From positions 1-34,257 of the IMG/VR virus record IMGVR_UViG_3300034068_000870: a stretch of 34,257 nucleotides of DNA, one strand, 5' to 3'. This stretch comes from a virus. Below, piece after piece: positions 1 to 8,003 of this stretch (position 1 is the stretch's first letter; each line of letters opens with the position of its first letter). The translations under genes were made by a program, and so were the position numbers. Under the pieces are notes generated by a model that searched no databases, had not been told where the DNA came from, and saw only the letters and a program-made list of their open reading frames with translations.

Positions 1-95
1 CTTAATAATTTCTTTTCCTTGAATTTATTTAAGTCAAAGCTACCTCTCAACTCAGCAGATACCGCTGCTGCTAGTGATGTGTCTTTTTTAGCCAT
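1..95 (-). CDS. N-terminal fragment of a probable UvsX/RecA-like recombinase
   Basis: An ATG at 95-93 on the minus strand opens a frame that runs off the left edge, giving about 31 residues that begin MAKKDTSLAAAVSAELRGSF and continue with a lysine-rich DLNKFKEKK stretch. No ATPase motif is inside the window. RecA-like (UvsX-type) proteins of divergent T4-related phages often begin with a similar short helical leader before the Walker A domain, and the gene follows gp32 in a replication/recombination block. The identity therefore rests on context and a remembered N-terminal style, not on a catalytic motif. It starts 13 bases after the gp32-like stop, so it is probably cotranscribed with gp32. 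Confidence 0.45.
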   Translation of the reverse strand, partial: MAKKDTSLAAAVSAELRGSFDLNKFKEKKLL

Positions 96-107
96 TTTGT
101 TTAATTA

Positions 108-932
108 TTAGTCTTCGTCATCAAATAATGAATCAAATTTACTTGCTTTAGGAGCTGGTTTAGCTGTTAAAGTGTAATTTGTAGTTTTAGGAGCTGCCTC
201 CCAAGGTAAGTCACCTTCTGGATCTGTAGTAGTAACTTCATCATCAATGATTGAACCTTCTTCTGCTTCTTCTGGTGTTAACCACTCTTGTAAAGCTGAT
301 TTCATTTCATCAAATGAATACTTTTTAAACTCTTCGATTGGATTTGGTTGTTCATCTAACCAATGTTGAATTTGATTTGCATCCTCAGACAATGGAGTAA
401 CTTTTGTACGAGCCATAATTGTTGATTTATTATACTGTGTACCAGTTACATCTGGTCCTACTGTATTAATAATAATGTCTCTACCTTCTGCTACGTCTGT
501 AAAGTCTCCTACATCCTCGTTATCAGCTAAGTTTAAGAAGTCCATATATAACTCCTTACCAAACTGCCATAACTTAACTCCGTTTGCTTCTTCACCTCTA
601 ACAATAACAGGAGCAAAAATTCTCATTTTTGGATCTAATTTCTTAGCTAATCTCCAATTTTCTTTGTCATTTGTACTACGTAATTGTTTTGCAAACTCAG
701 CAATTGGATCTTTATCACCCCATGATAGAGGAGAGATCATTACTTTTTTACCAATACCATAGTAGAAATATAATTCTGTAAATGGGTTTTTCTTATTATA
801 CTTATTAGGTACAATACGAACATTTTGTTTTCCGATTGATGGCTTCCAACCTGAATTTTTCTTCTCGGTTTTGTTTGAACCGGGTTTAGCTTGTAATTTC
901 GCAAGCTTCGATTTGATTTCTGATAAATCCAT
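108..932 (-). CDS. gp32: gp32-like single-stranded DNA-binding protein
   Basis: 274 residues, close to T4 gp32 (301). It shows the gp32 plan: a basic N-terminal segment (residues 8-50) that would serve cooperativity, an OB-fold-like core from about 28 to 200 (NVRIVPNKYNKKNPFTELYF, then WRLAKKLDPKMRIFAPVIVRG near 93-113), and a strongly acidic tail ending FDSLFDDED, the type of tail that recruits replication partners. It would coat ssDNA at phage forks. It contains no cysteine at all: the region aligned with the T4 zinc-binding CPxC reads SPLSWG, so the zinc site appears lost. It lies directly upstream of the probable UvsX start. A promoter-like element sits 41 bases before the ATG, with a hairpin just beyond it. 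No Shine-Dalgarno is visible. Confidence 0.85.
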   Translation of the reverse strand: MDLSEIKSKLAKLQAKPGSNKTEKKNSGWKPSIGKQNVRIVPNKYNKKNPFTELYFYYGIGKKVMISPLSWGDKDPIAEFAKQLRSTNDKENWRLAKKLDPKMRIFAPVIVRGEEANGVKLWQFGKELYMDFLNLADNEDVGDFTDVAEGRDIIINTVGPDVTGTQYNKSTIMARTKVTPLSEDANQIQHWLDEQPNPIEEFKKYSFDEMKSALQEWLTPEEAEEGSIIDDEVTTTDPEGDLPWEAAPKTTNYTLTAKPAPKASKFDSLFDDED

Positions 933-972
933 AACTGTATATTTGTTTAATTTAAAACTATTATTATTCTAT

Positions 973-1001
973 AATATAATGAATGTATTATGCGAGGCCA
1001 A
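973..1001 (-). promoter_or_regulatory. Bacteroidota-type promoter for the gp32-like gene
   Basis: On the minus strand TTTGG is followed by a 17-base gap (counted from hexamer TTGGCC) and TATATTATAG. Written as TTTG-N20-TATATT, this is near the Bacteroidota -33/-7 consensus. The same architecture occurs before the genes starting at 4393, 20863, 24897 and 32709. The -7 box lies about 40 bases upstream of the gp32-like ATG. Confidence 0.6.
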
Positions 1002-1002
1002 A

Positions 1003-1027
1003 CTAAGGCCCAAAAATTGGACCTTAG
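1003..1027 (-). terminator. Hairpin between the 183-aa gene and gp32; weak terminator or leader structure
   Basis: CTAAGG (1003-1008) pairs with CCTTAG (1022-1027), the stem continuing after one C/A mismatch with two more G-C pairs around an A/T loop. On the minus strand only TTT follows, so it is a poor intrinsic terminator. It separates the upstream transcript from the promoter-like element of the gp32-like gene. Confidence 0.45.
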
Positions 1028-1060
1028 ATGATTTTATTTGATATGTTGGGGTAATTTGAT

Positions 1061-1612
1061 TTAGATTAATTCAATTCCTAATGCTTCTAATTTTTGCATA
1101 AACACTTGTATTTTAGCTTCGTCCTCTTCATCAAATTCTGCTGTATAAGCATCTTTTCCTGTAACGTCACTTAATATGTCTAACCATTCTTCAGTACCGG
1201 TTTCAATTGCTTTTTCACCCATAGATTCAAAATAGTCATCATCAATTCCATTATTAGTAAGAATTGTTTTTATATCCATATCCATTTCTTGGATTTGATT
1301 TTTATTTAATTTAGATTCGCCAGCTAAATTCATAGCGTATTGTTCAACTTCTTCAGCATCATATCCAAAATCTTCAACATCTTCTATATATTCAGCTTCA
1401 CCATTAGTAATTATATTAGCTAATACATTACCTGCTTCTCCTAAAGCATACTCGAAATCTTCTTGTGAGCTAAGATCTTCTATAGCGTCAAAAAATTCTT
1501 TTTTCTGTACAGGAGTAAGATTAATTTTTTTAACTTCATTAATTTGGTTTTCTTTAATAATACCCGCTAATTTTTGCATGCGGATAAATTGTTCGTTTAA
1601 TTGTTTTTTCAT
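1061..1612 (-). CDS. Acidic phage protein with a possible head-targeting N-terminus, function unknown
   Basis: 183 residues. I recognise no enzymatic domain. The first 25 residues (QFIRMQKLAGIIKENQ) form an amphipathic basic helix, while the rest is very acidic and helical (EDLSSQEDFEYALGEAG, YIEDVEDFGYDAEEVEQYA). The IIKE|NQ step fits the (I/L)xE cleavage rule of T4-type prohead protease gp21, whose substrates carry N-terminal capsid-targeting peptides. I infer, without proof, that this could be an internal head protein. It lies 18 bases after the next upstream gene's stop and is presumably cotranscribed with it. Alternative: an ordinary cytoplasmic protein with a coiled N-terminus. Confidence 0.7.
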   Translation of the reverse strand: MKKQLNEQFIRMQKLAGIIKENQINEVKKINLTPVQKKEFFDAIEDLSSQEDFEYALGEAGNVLANIITNGEAEYIEDVEDFGYDAEEVEQYAMNLAGESKLNKNQIQEMDMDIKTILTNNGIDDDYFESMGEKAIETGTEEWLDILSDVTGKDAYTAEFDEEDEAKIQVFMQKLEALGIELI

Positions 1613-1630
1613 TTTAATGTTGTTTTATAT

Positions 1631-2653
1631 TTACGAGTCATAAGACCATCCTAAATCTGTATTTTTTAAATTTGGATAATCTTTAAATATTGCTTTTTCT
1701 ATTTTTCTTACTTGTTCACCATAAATATCTATATACTTTTGAATAAACGGAGTATTATCTAATTCTAATTGGTCTGGTTGTAAACTTTTAGGAAGAGAAG
1801 TAATTTTTGTATTAGTTAAATTAAGATAATCTGTTACATTAAAACCCTCAGGTAATGAAGTTATAGGAAGATTATATAAATCTAAATCACCTTTTATATT
1901 TAAATCTTTATCCGTTAATGATTTAGAATCATATAATAATTTATACTTAAATGGAGTATCATATTTAGGATATTTTTCTTTAATAAATTTAAACAATTCA
2001 TAAATATAAGATTCATTTCCTATAGGATTATCATCTTTATCCATAAAAGCATCTTCTTCATAAGAAAATTGATATTTTTCTTTACTATTTGGTTTAATAA
2101 AAATAAATAAAGGACCTTTAGATATATAATTATCAAAATGTTCTCTTGTTTTACCTGTAGCTGTACACCATTCAGTTCCTGAACCTAACTCACATGATAC
2201 CCCATATAAATCCTTTTTACCTTTTGGTAGCATATAAACATCAAATCCATTAGTAGAGCCAATATAAAATTCTTTATATTTATCTGATTTTGCTACTCCT
2301 TTTTGTTGAGATACATCTTTTGATTCTTTATCTAATATATCAACTGATGTTTTTATAAAATTAGATATATCTTGAGATGATTTATATTGATTAATATCAG
2401 CGTATGGATATTCTTTTTTACGCCTATCAAAAACCATAAAATATTTTTTGTATTTATATGCGTCTTCTAATTTAATAGTTTTATCTATTACTTTTTTAAG
2501 TAACCAAGTGATATAAGCTGATTTAGGTGTAGTATTAACTATATCATCAAATGATTTTTGGTTAATTTTACCAGAATCTACAAATTGAGTTTTTAATTGT
2601 TCTATTGAAGCTTCAGTTATTAATATTTGTAAAATTGAAGATAATTTTATCAT
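1631..2653 (-). CDS. Phage protein with EWCTATG motif and leucine-rich repeats, possible head-packaged protein
   Basis: 340 residues. N-terminus MIKLSSILQILITEA is a hydrophobic/amphipathic helix ending in ITE|A, matching the (I/L)xE|A rule of T4-type prohead protease substrates. The centre (about 130-215) contains FDVYMLPKGKKDLYGVSCEL, then GTEWCTATGKT, YISKGPLFIFI and KYQFSYEEDAF, a pattern I associate with uncharacterised proteins of large phages and bacterial defence-island genes. Residues about 250-305 hold at least two short leucine-rich repeats (NLPITSLPEGF, NTKITSLPKSL), a protein-binding scaffold. No membrane segment is evident. Its start is 11 bases after the stop of the 154-residue gene. 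Function unknown; if the targeting peptide is real, it would be injected with the DNA. Confidence 0.75.
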   Translation of the reverse strand: MIKLSSILQILITEASIEQLKTQFVDSGKINQKSFDDIVNTTPKSAYITWLLKKVIDKTIKLEDAYKYKKYFMVFDRRKKEYPYADINQYKSSQDISNFIKTSVDILDKESKDVSQQKGVAKSDKYKEFYIGSTNGFDVYMLPKGKKDLYGVSCELGSGTEWCTATGKTREHFDNYISKGPLFIFIKPNSKEKYQFSYEEDAFMDKDDNPIGNESYIYELFKFIKEKYPKYDTPFKYKLLYDSKSLTDKDLNIKGDLDLYNLPITSLPEGFNVTDYLNLTNTKITSLPKSLQPDQLELDNTPFIQKYIDIYGEQVRKIEKAIFKDYPNLKNTDLGWSYDS

Positions 2654-2664
2654 AATAATAAATA

Positions 2665-3129
2665 TTACACTAAGTCTACTATTTTATGAATTTTAGTATT
2701 AAGTGTTTTTAATTCGTTATGTTGAGTTAATAAAATACTATTTTTATAGTGTTGCCAATCAATTCTAAATGATGGGTCAACTACACCTCTATTCAACGAC
2801 TTAATTAACTCATTAAGAGCATTAATTGTATATAGTGTGTTTGATTCTTTTTTACGATGTACTAATATTGTATTTGTTGGTATCGTGTTCACATTACCTT
2901 GATCAATATTATAAGTAATAACATACTCACCTGTATTTTGAACATGTAAAACAAAAATCTTGTTGTACATTATATCATAGGTTTTAGAAACCTCATTTAT
3001 TAGCCCGTCTAATCCCTCTAAAGCAATGAAGGTGCACAGTAACCTATTATTCACGTCGAATGTATTAAAAATGTGTTGAAAGTCATAATTTATCGAATTA
3101 TACATATCGCCGTTTTTATTTAAAGTCAT
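2665..3129 (-). CDS. Hypothetical protein next to the polymerase
   Basis: I place the start at the internal Met at 3129 (MTLNKNGDMYNSINYDF), giving 154 residues. The frame can be extended to 3219, but that would overlap the polymerase gene by over 100 bases and adds a low-complexity lysine-rich leader; the chosen start overlaps it by only 14 bases, as is usual here. The protein mixes strands and helices (KIFVLHVQNTGEYVITYNID, NTILVHRKKESNTLYTINALNEL) and has no motif I recognise. Overlap with the polymerase stop suggests coupled translation, so an accessory role in replication is possible but unproven. Confidence 0.65.
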   Translation of the reverse strand: MTLNKNGDMYNSINYDFQHIFNTFDVNNRLLCTFIALEGLDGLINEVSKTYDIMYNKIFVLHVQNTGEYVITYNIDQGNVNTIPTNTILVHRKKESNTLYTINALNELIKSLNRGVVDPSFRIDWQHYKNSILLTQHNELKTLNTKIHKIVDLV

Positions 3130-4393
3130 AACTATTTCCTGTATTGGTTTTAATTTGTAATTTGTATTTTGTAAAAATTTCACTAATTTTAAGTAAAATA
3201 TCTTTCTCATTTTTATCATAGTCTAATAAAAACGAATCATAAGTGTAAAGTACAATTTTTGTATTTTTACCCCTTAATACCTTATGTATATCCATCAATA
3301 TATTCATATTGTTAGATGTTTCCATATTTTGTAATATATAATTAAACAACTTGTTTGGATTCATATTATCCAGGTTCTTTAACTGATATCTGTACTTAGA
3401 TATAGGACAATCATAATATCCTCCGTATTGTAAAGTGTCCCAAGCATCATCCATAAACATTTGGATTTTCTTAAAATATTCTAAGTGTGCATATTCCTTA
3501 AATACGCCTCCGTATAGTTGTTTGAATGTTAATTCTTTAGCTGTTTTGTAATCTACACCATACATTTCGGCGAACGAGGCGTGTATGTCTTTGTCTCCAA
3601 AATCGTATCCAATTAATTGAGCAGCAAGTGTTGGGTGATAAGCTGATATATCCATTTCTACAAATATATCATTACTTGGAACAAAACTTGACCTCGTTTC
3701 TTTTTTTAGTGCTGCAAAGTTAATACCATTATAGGAATTAGCGGGTCTGCGAGTTGTAGTATAGATATTATATTGCGTGAATATTTTAGAACTATCAATT
3801 GAATAGTAGTCTTGATTTGTTTCATAGTATTTTTCAAATATTGGTTTATTAAATGTTATACCGTTTTTTTCAATCCCAAATAAAGCCAAAGTAACTCGAT
3901 TATTATAAAATTCGAACCACTCGGGCAAATGGTGTGGTATTAATGGTTTTATTTGGTTATACACGGTTTCACACAGTTCATAGTGTTTTGATACCGGTAT
4001 TATACGATTGATATCTTGCTTGTATGGAAAACGTTGATAAAGGTGTTGGTGTGTGAAAGTGGGTTGTATATCCGTAGGAGATAGTAATGATACATCGCAA
4101 CATGCTTTTATCTGAAAGTAGTATAAAAATTGTTTCTTGTTGCGTACCCACAATTCTGGAATGTCTTTTAAAACACTTTCAACATGATTTTTGCTTATGT
4201 GTAGTGTTTCACTGTGATTGACACATATTAGATATCCTTTAGTGTCATCAAATGGTCTAATATAGACTAGTGATACTTTATTTAAGGCAGGATGAACATT
4301 AGAATTGAATGGAATTACCTCAACAAATGCTTTTTGTGTCTTAAGATTGTATAAGACTTTTAGTTGATCTAATGTTTCAATAATATAATACAT
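3116..4393 (-). CDS. Divergent compact family A DNA polymerase
   Basis: 425 residues, much shorter than E. coli Pol I (928) or T7 polymerase (704). The C-terminal half follows the family A palm/fingers order: a T/Q-like element TTTRRPAN (about 213-220), motif A FVEMDISAYHPTLAAQL (about 246-262), GDKDIHASFAEMYG, motif B TAKELTFKQLYGG, and motif C LYTYDSFLLDY near 390. The catalytic aspartates of motifs A and C are kept, but motif A has His where the steric-gate Glu is expected and motif C has YDS instead of HDE. The N-terminal 130 residues resemble a 3'-5' exonuclease fold whose DxE motif reads FVEVIPF, suggesting lost proofreading. It starts a transcript with its own promoter and is coupled to the downstream small gene. 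Confidence 0.75.
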   Translation of the reverse strand: MYYIIETLDQLKVLYNLKTQKAFVEVIPFNSNVHPALNKVSLVYIRPFDDTKGYLICVNHSETLHISKNHVESVLKDIPELWVRNKKQFLYYFQIKACCDVSLLSPTDIQPTFTHQHLYQRFPYKQDINRIIPVSKHYELCETVYNQIKPLIPHHLPEWFEFYNNRVTLALFGIEKNGITFNKPIFEKYYETNQDYYSIDSSKIFTQYNIYTTTRRPANSYNGINFAALKKETRSSFVPSNDIFVEMDISAYHPTLAAQLIGYDFGDKDIHASFAEMYGVDYKTAKELTFKQLYGGVFKEYAHLEYFKKIQMFMDDAWDTLQYGGYYDCPISKYRYQLKNLDNMNPNKLFNYILQNMETSNNMNILMDIHKVLRGKNTKIVLYTYDSFLLDYDKNEKDILLKISEIFTKYKLQIKTNTGNSYDFK

Positions 4394-4411
4394 AACCTAT
4401 TTTGTACTATA

Positions 4412-4440
4412 ATATACTAAACAAAAATTAGATTGCCAAA
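4412..4440 (-). promoter_or_regulatory. Bacteroidota-type promoter for the polymerase
   Basis: TTTGGCA, then 17 bases from hexamer TTGGCA, then TATATTATAG on the minus strand, 19 bases before the polymerase ATG. It is almost the same arrangement and downstream sequence as the gp32 promoter (TATATTATAG in both), suggesting the two replication transcripts are co-regulated. Confidence 0.6.
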
Positions 4441-4441
4441 T

Positions 4442-5032
4442 TTAAACGTAATACTTTGTAAAGTCGAATTTTAAGTAAGCGTCGAATTGAGGTAATGATA
4501 AATTTTTCATAGTTAATAAAACTATGTTACGATTTACTGTTGCGACTTGTTCTTTAGTACCTGTTAAATTCCAAGGAATATCAAATGGTTGATATAATGA
4601 CCAAAGTATGTCAGGAGATTGAGCTACTAATTTATCAAATGTGTTTTGATTTATTTCAATATAAATAATTTCATTAGTTTTTATACAGAAATAACGTCTG
4701 TATTCTCCTATTTGATAATCTTGCTGTGTAGGAACATTTGGATTATATATTGGTTTATATATAATTTTAGAAGGTACAGGTATTACATTATTATATTCTA
4801 TGTTCCTTAATGTTGTCACTTCTGGCAGTTGTACGTTAAATATTTCATTTGTTTCAATTACAGCTGGAGTTAATTCTAAAACAGGGCTATCATTTTGATT
4901 TCGTCCTGTAAATTTTTGTCCTGTTGAAACTGCAAAGTAATAACCTTTGTATACTTCTCCTGTAGCGGTGATTTGAAATTCTCCTCCGTTAGTATATAAA
5001 TTTGGTGTTACTTGTGATTGTGGAAAATACAT
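4442..5032 (-). CDS. Probable baseplate-associated structural protein
   Basis: 196 residues, mostly beta-rich, beginning MYFPQSQVTPNLYTNGGEF and followed by ITATGEVYKGYYFAVSTGQKF, a Gly/Tyr/Thr-rich opening that looks like a virion protein. Residues 100-150 (YRRYFCIKTNEIIYIEINQN, SLYQPFDIPWNLTG) are strand-rich. I do not recognise a named T4 homologue. It begins 4 bases after the hub gene stop and ends the long tail operon, just before the promoter of the polymerase gene. A baseplate wedge or hub-associated role is inferred from position and from its N-terminal style only. Confidence 0.65.
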   Translation of the reverse strand: MYFPQSQVTPNLYTNGGEFQITATGEVYKGYYFAVSTGQKFTGRNQNDSPVLELTPAVIETNEIFNVQLPEVTTLRNIEYNNVIPVPSKIIYKPIYNPNVPTQQDYQIGEYRRYFCIKTNEIIYIEINQNTFDKLVAQSPDILWSLYQPFDIPWNLTGTKEQVATVNRNIVLLTMKNLSLPQFDAYLKFDFTKYYV

Positions 5033-5035
5033 ATC

Positions 5036-8002
5036 TTATTTTATACCTGCTAATTTTTTATTTATATCTCCTATACTTTCTTTATTTCTATCTGAAGATG
5101 TATAAAATGTTCCTGTAGTTACAAAACTTATACCTCTAATAGTAGATTTTTCTCCTACTTTAGGTTTAGATTTTATTTGGTAAATATCATATAATGTAGT
5201 TTGTGGGGTAATTATAACACCACCTTGTTTTTTAAAATATCCTATAATAAAGTTTACATAAGAATTATTAAGTCGAGCTCCAGTAGAATATATTTTTAAA
5301 TATTGATCTAATTGTCCAGTATAAGTAAATTTAAAACCAGGATAAGTAGTTGAGTTATTTGGGAATTGTTGATTAGGCTGTGATACTACTTTACCTAATG
5401 GGTAATTTCTTTCTCTACCATTAATTACAGTAATAATATGTTTATATTGAGCTTTAATACCAGCTTCTAAAGTAGGAAAGAAACGTTTACCTCCAGCATC
5501 AACATTACCTATATTTCCTGGATTGTTAGTTCTGTAACTTAATGTTCCTGGAAAAAAGCCTTCAAATTGAGTTTGAGCTATCATTAATAATCTTACTCCA
5601 TATTCAATATTAGGTAAAGCACTATCTAAAGTAGGAATATAAACATTTGTCATAGTTTCAGATGTGTTATTTCCTGTGTTTAGTACTTGTTTTACTGTTG
5701 TTTGTACTAACTCTGGTTTGGTTGTGATTTTAGGAAGTGATAAAGTTTCAACAGTAGTACTCCATACATTATTTTGAATAGTATGGTTTATTCCTTTAAT
5801 TATAAAAGTCATTTCTTTACTATAATTAGTAGGTAAATAACTTGTATTAACAGTAAGTTCTTGATAAATTTTCATACCTGATAAACCAGTCATAGTTAAT
5901 GACATATTAATAGGGATAAAGCCAGTTGATGTTGAAGCTGCGTTATTATTTTCAGATGCTAATTGTTGAGTATATCTAATAAAAGAATTTAAAACTGATG
6001 GATAAGTATCAACTTCTGATTCAATCCATGTTGGTTGTTTTTGACTACTCATATCCATAGCTTTTACAAAGTTAATATATCCTTTAACCGCATCTTTATA
6101 TTGTTCATCTTTAGATGAAACATTATTATCATCGGGTAATATATTAGCGTCGTTAATTTCTTCAAATAAACTAGTTTTTAATCCTTTATTTAATCTAGAT
6201 AATGCCGTTGCATCTTCTCCTACTACTTTTGAACGCGCCGCAGCAGCTATAGTAATCATACTAGCAAACTGAGGAGTTAATTCTGTTTTTAAAGTAAATT
6301 CTTTAATAAAACCAGCTGAACCTGAACCTGCTGACCCTGATGGGTTGTATCCAAATAAATCAAATACTCCTTTTTGTGTTGGGATTTTCTTTGTTGGAGT
6401 ATATTTTATATCTCCATTAAAATAATTTATTACTTCTTCTTTTTTATATAAAATATTTTGGTCTATAAATCTAATAGTGTTTGTATCTTCATCTATAACA
6501 GGAACAATACTATTAATACCACCTAAAGCACCACTTATAGTTTGACCTATTTGTTGTAAAAAACTAATTAAAGATACTTTAGAATCACCTACAATTTTAT
6601 TACTACCTAATAAACCAAATAAATAATCATAACTGATATATACATTCATTAAGTTACCATAAGTTCCAATTTTATCAATTGGAAATTCATAAGGTTCACA
6701 TGATGGTAATATTTCAGATCGGACTTGAGCTTCTTTAAATGATTTTTTAATTAATATATTTCTAGGATCAGCACTTAATTGAGCATCTAAATAATTTATC
6801 ACATTAGTATTAGCATCATAATCAATATTAATTAATTTATATTTATCGTTTCCTTTATATACTGTAGGGATTACTTCTCCTGTTATTAATCTAAGTAAAG
6901 CTCCAAAACGAATATAATATGTAGTAATTTTATTACTCCCACCCCACATAACTCTAGCTATATCTTGTAATTTACCATCACTTAAATAAGTAGGTACTGA
7001 AAATTCAAAATTTAATGATGTAGTTTGACCATCTAAATAATCTTGAAGAGAATATAAACGATAATGAATATTACTTTTAAAACGTTCAACAACAAAAGAT
7101 GGAGCAATAGATAAGCCAAATTGACGGGCTTCTTGTGAAGCTTTTTCTTTTTGGTAAACTGGGTTTGTATCAACTTGTTGAAGTAAAGGTATATTAGATA
7201 CTTCTTTTGGTTCTGTAAATACATTAGCTCTGATAGTTTCGATCACATCTCCAATACTTCTAACAATTACTGTTATACTATAGGTTCCGTCTTTTTCAAA
7301 GGTCCAATCAAAATTAACTACTTTACCTAATATAGCATCATAATTACCAAAACTAGAATAACGTTTTTGTATAATTGAAGCTAATAATCCATCTACTGAT
7401 GCTCCGTCACTAAAAAATTCATTTTGTAATGATGGTACTTCTTTAACAGGTTCTCCTTCATTATTAATGTGAAGAGTATGACCCCATTCTAATAACACAT
7501 AAAAACCTAAACGTAAATATAAAGCATCTATAATTTCAAATTGAGCTTGAGTATATGCTTTAATATTAATAGTAGAAGTTTTTAATGAACCTATATTTTC
7601 TGTTTTAATATTAGCACTTATAATACCGGGCATTGGTCTTAAACCAAATTGAGTTCCACCCCACCCGTAAGCAAAATTATTAAGAGGATCTGTTGAATTA
7701 GTATTTAATATTCCTCCTTTTAATGGTCCTTGATAACTTTGTACTCCACCAAATAATATAGCTTCTTTAGCTAAAGTATTACCAGTTAAATTTAAACTTT
7801 TTATATAAGGACTATTAAGTGTTTGTATATCTTCTATAAAAGTAGAAGACATTAATCTTAAATAAGATGTAGCTGAAGTAGCATAAGTGATAAATTCAGG
7901 AGTTCTAGGATTATTATTTAAATAACCTGATGCTACTACTTTTTGACGAGCGTCTATTTGTCCTAAAATCTTTGGATCAAAACCTTCACCTAATACATTC
8001 AT
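5036..8002 (-). CDS. Baseplate hub protein with C-terminal lysozyme-like domain
   Basis: 988 residues. The N-terminal 400 residues look like a gp27/gpD-type hub: FGLRPMPGIISANIKTEN near 120, FYVLLEWGHTLHI near 170, then VVNFDWTFEKDGTYSITVIV near 227. A linker rich in Gly/Ser follows near 555. The C-terminal 190 residues hold a virion peptidoglycan-hydrolase signature: AQTQFEGFFPG, then RTNNPGNIGN near 820 and FFPTLEAGIKAQYKHI near 840; the Glu of FEGF is the likely catalytic acid. The protein would form the tail tip and open the cell wall during injection, combining the jobs T4 splits between gp27 and gp5. It sits 2 bases from the LysM baseplate gene. Confidence 0.8.
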   Translation of the reverse strand: MNVLGEGFDPKILGQIDARQKVVASGYLNNNPRTPEFITYATSATSYLRLMSSTFIEDIQTLNSPYIKSLNLTGNTLAKEAILFGGVQSYQGPLKGGILNTNSTDPLNNFAYGWGGTQFGLRPMPGIISANIKTENIGSLKTSTINIKAYTQAQFEIIDALYLRLGFYVLLEWGHTLHINNEGEPVKEVPSLQNEFFSDGASVDGLLASIIQKRYSSFGNYDAILGKVVNFDWTFEKDGTYSITVIVRSIGDVIETIRANVFTEPKEVSNIPLLQQVDTNPVYQKEKASQEARQFGLSIAPSFVVERFKSNIHYRLYSLQDYLDGQTTSLNFEFSVPTYLSDGKLQDIARVMWGGSNKITTYYIRFGALLRLITGEVIPTVYKGNDKYKLINIDYDANTNVINYLDAQLSADPRNILIKKSFKEAQVRSEILPSCEPYEFPIDKIGTYGNLMNVYISYDYLFGLLGSNKIVGDSKVSLISFLQQIGQTISGALGGINSIVPVIDEDTNTIRFIDQNILYKKEEVINYFNGDIKYTPTKKIPTQKGVFDLFGYNPSGSAGSGSAGFIKEFTLKTELTPQFASMITIAAAARSKVVGEDATALSRLNKGLKTSLFEEINDANILPDDNNVSSKDEQYKDAVKGYINFVKAMDMSSQKQPTWIESEVDTYPSVLNSFIRYTQQLASENNNAASTSTGFIPINMSLTMTGLSGMKIYQELTVNTSYLPTNYSKEMTFIIKGINHTIQNNVWSTTVETLSLPKITTKPELVQTTVKQVLNTGNNTSETMTNVYIPTLDSALPNIEYGVRLLMIAQTQFEGFFPGTLSYRTNNPGNIGNVDAGGKRFFPTLEAGIKAQYKHIITVINGRERNYPLGKVVSQPNQQFPNNSTTYPGFKFTYTGQLDQYLKIYSTGARLNNSYVNFIIGYFKKQGGVIITPQTTLYDIYQIKSKPKVGEKSTIRGISFVTTGTFYTSSDRNKESIGDINKKLAGIK

Positions 8003-8003
8003 A

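Noticed and set aside
475-762. 95-residue plus-strand open frame inside the gp32-like gene
   Set aside because: Shadow of the gp32-like gene with no recognisable domain; all other genes are on the minus strand.
3130-3219. Upstream start (184 residues) for the gene ending at 2665
   Set aside because: It would overlap the polymerase by over 100 bases and add a low-complexity leader; the Met at 3129 gives the usual short overlap.
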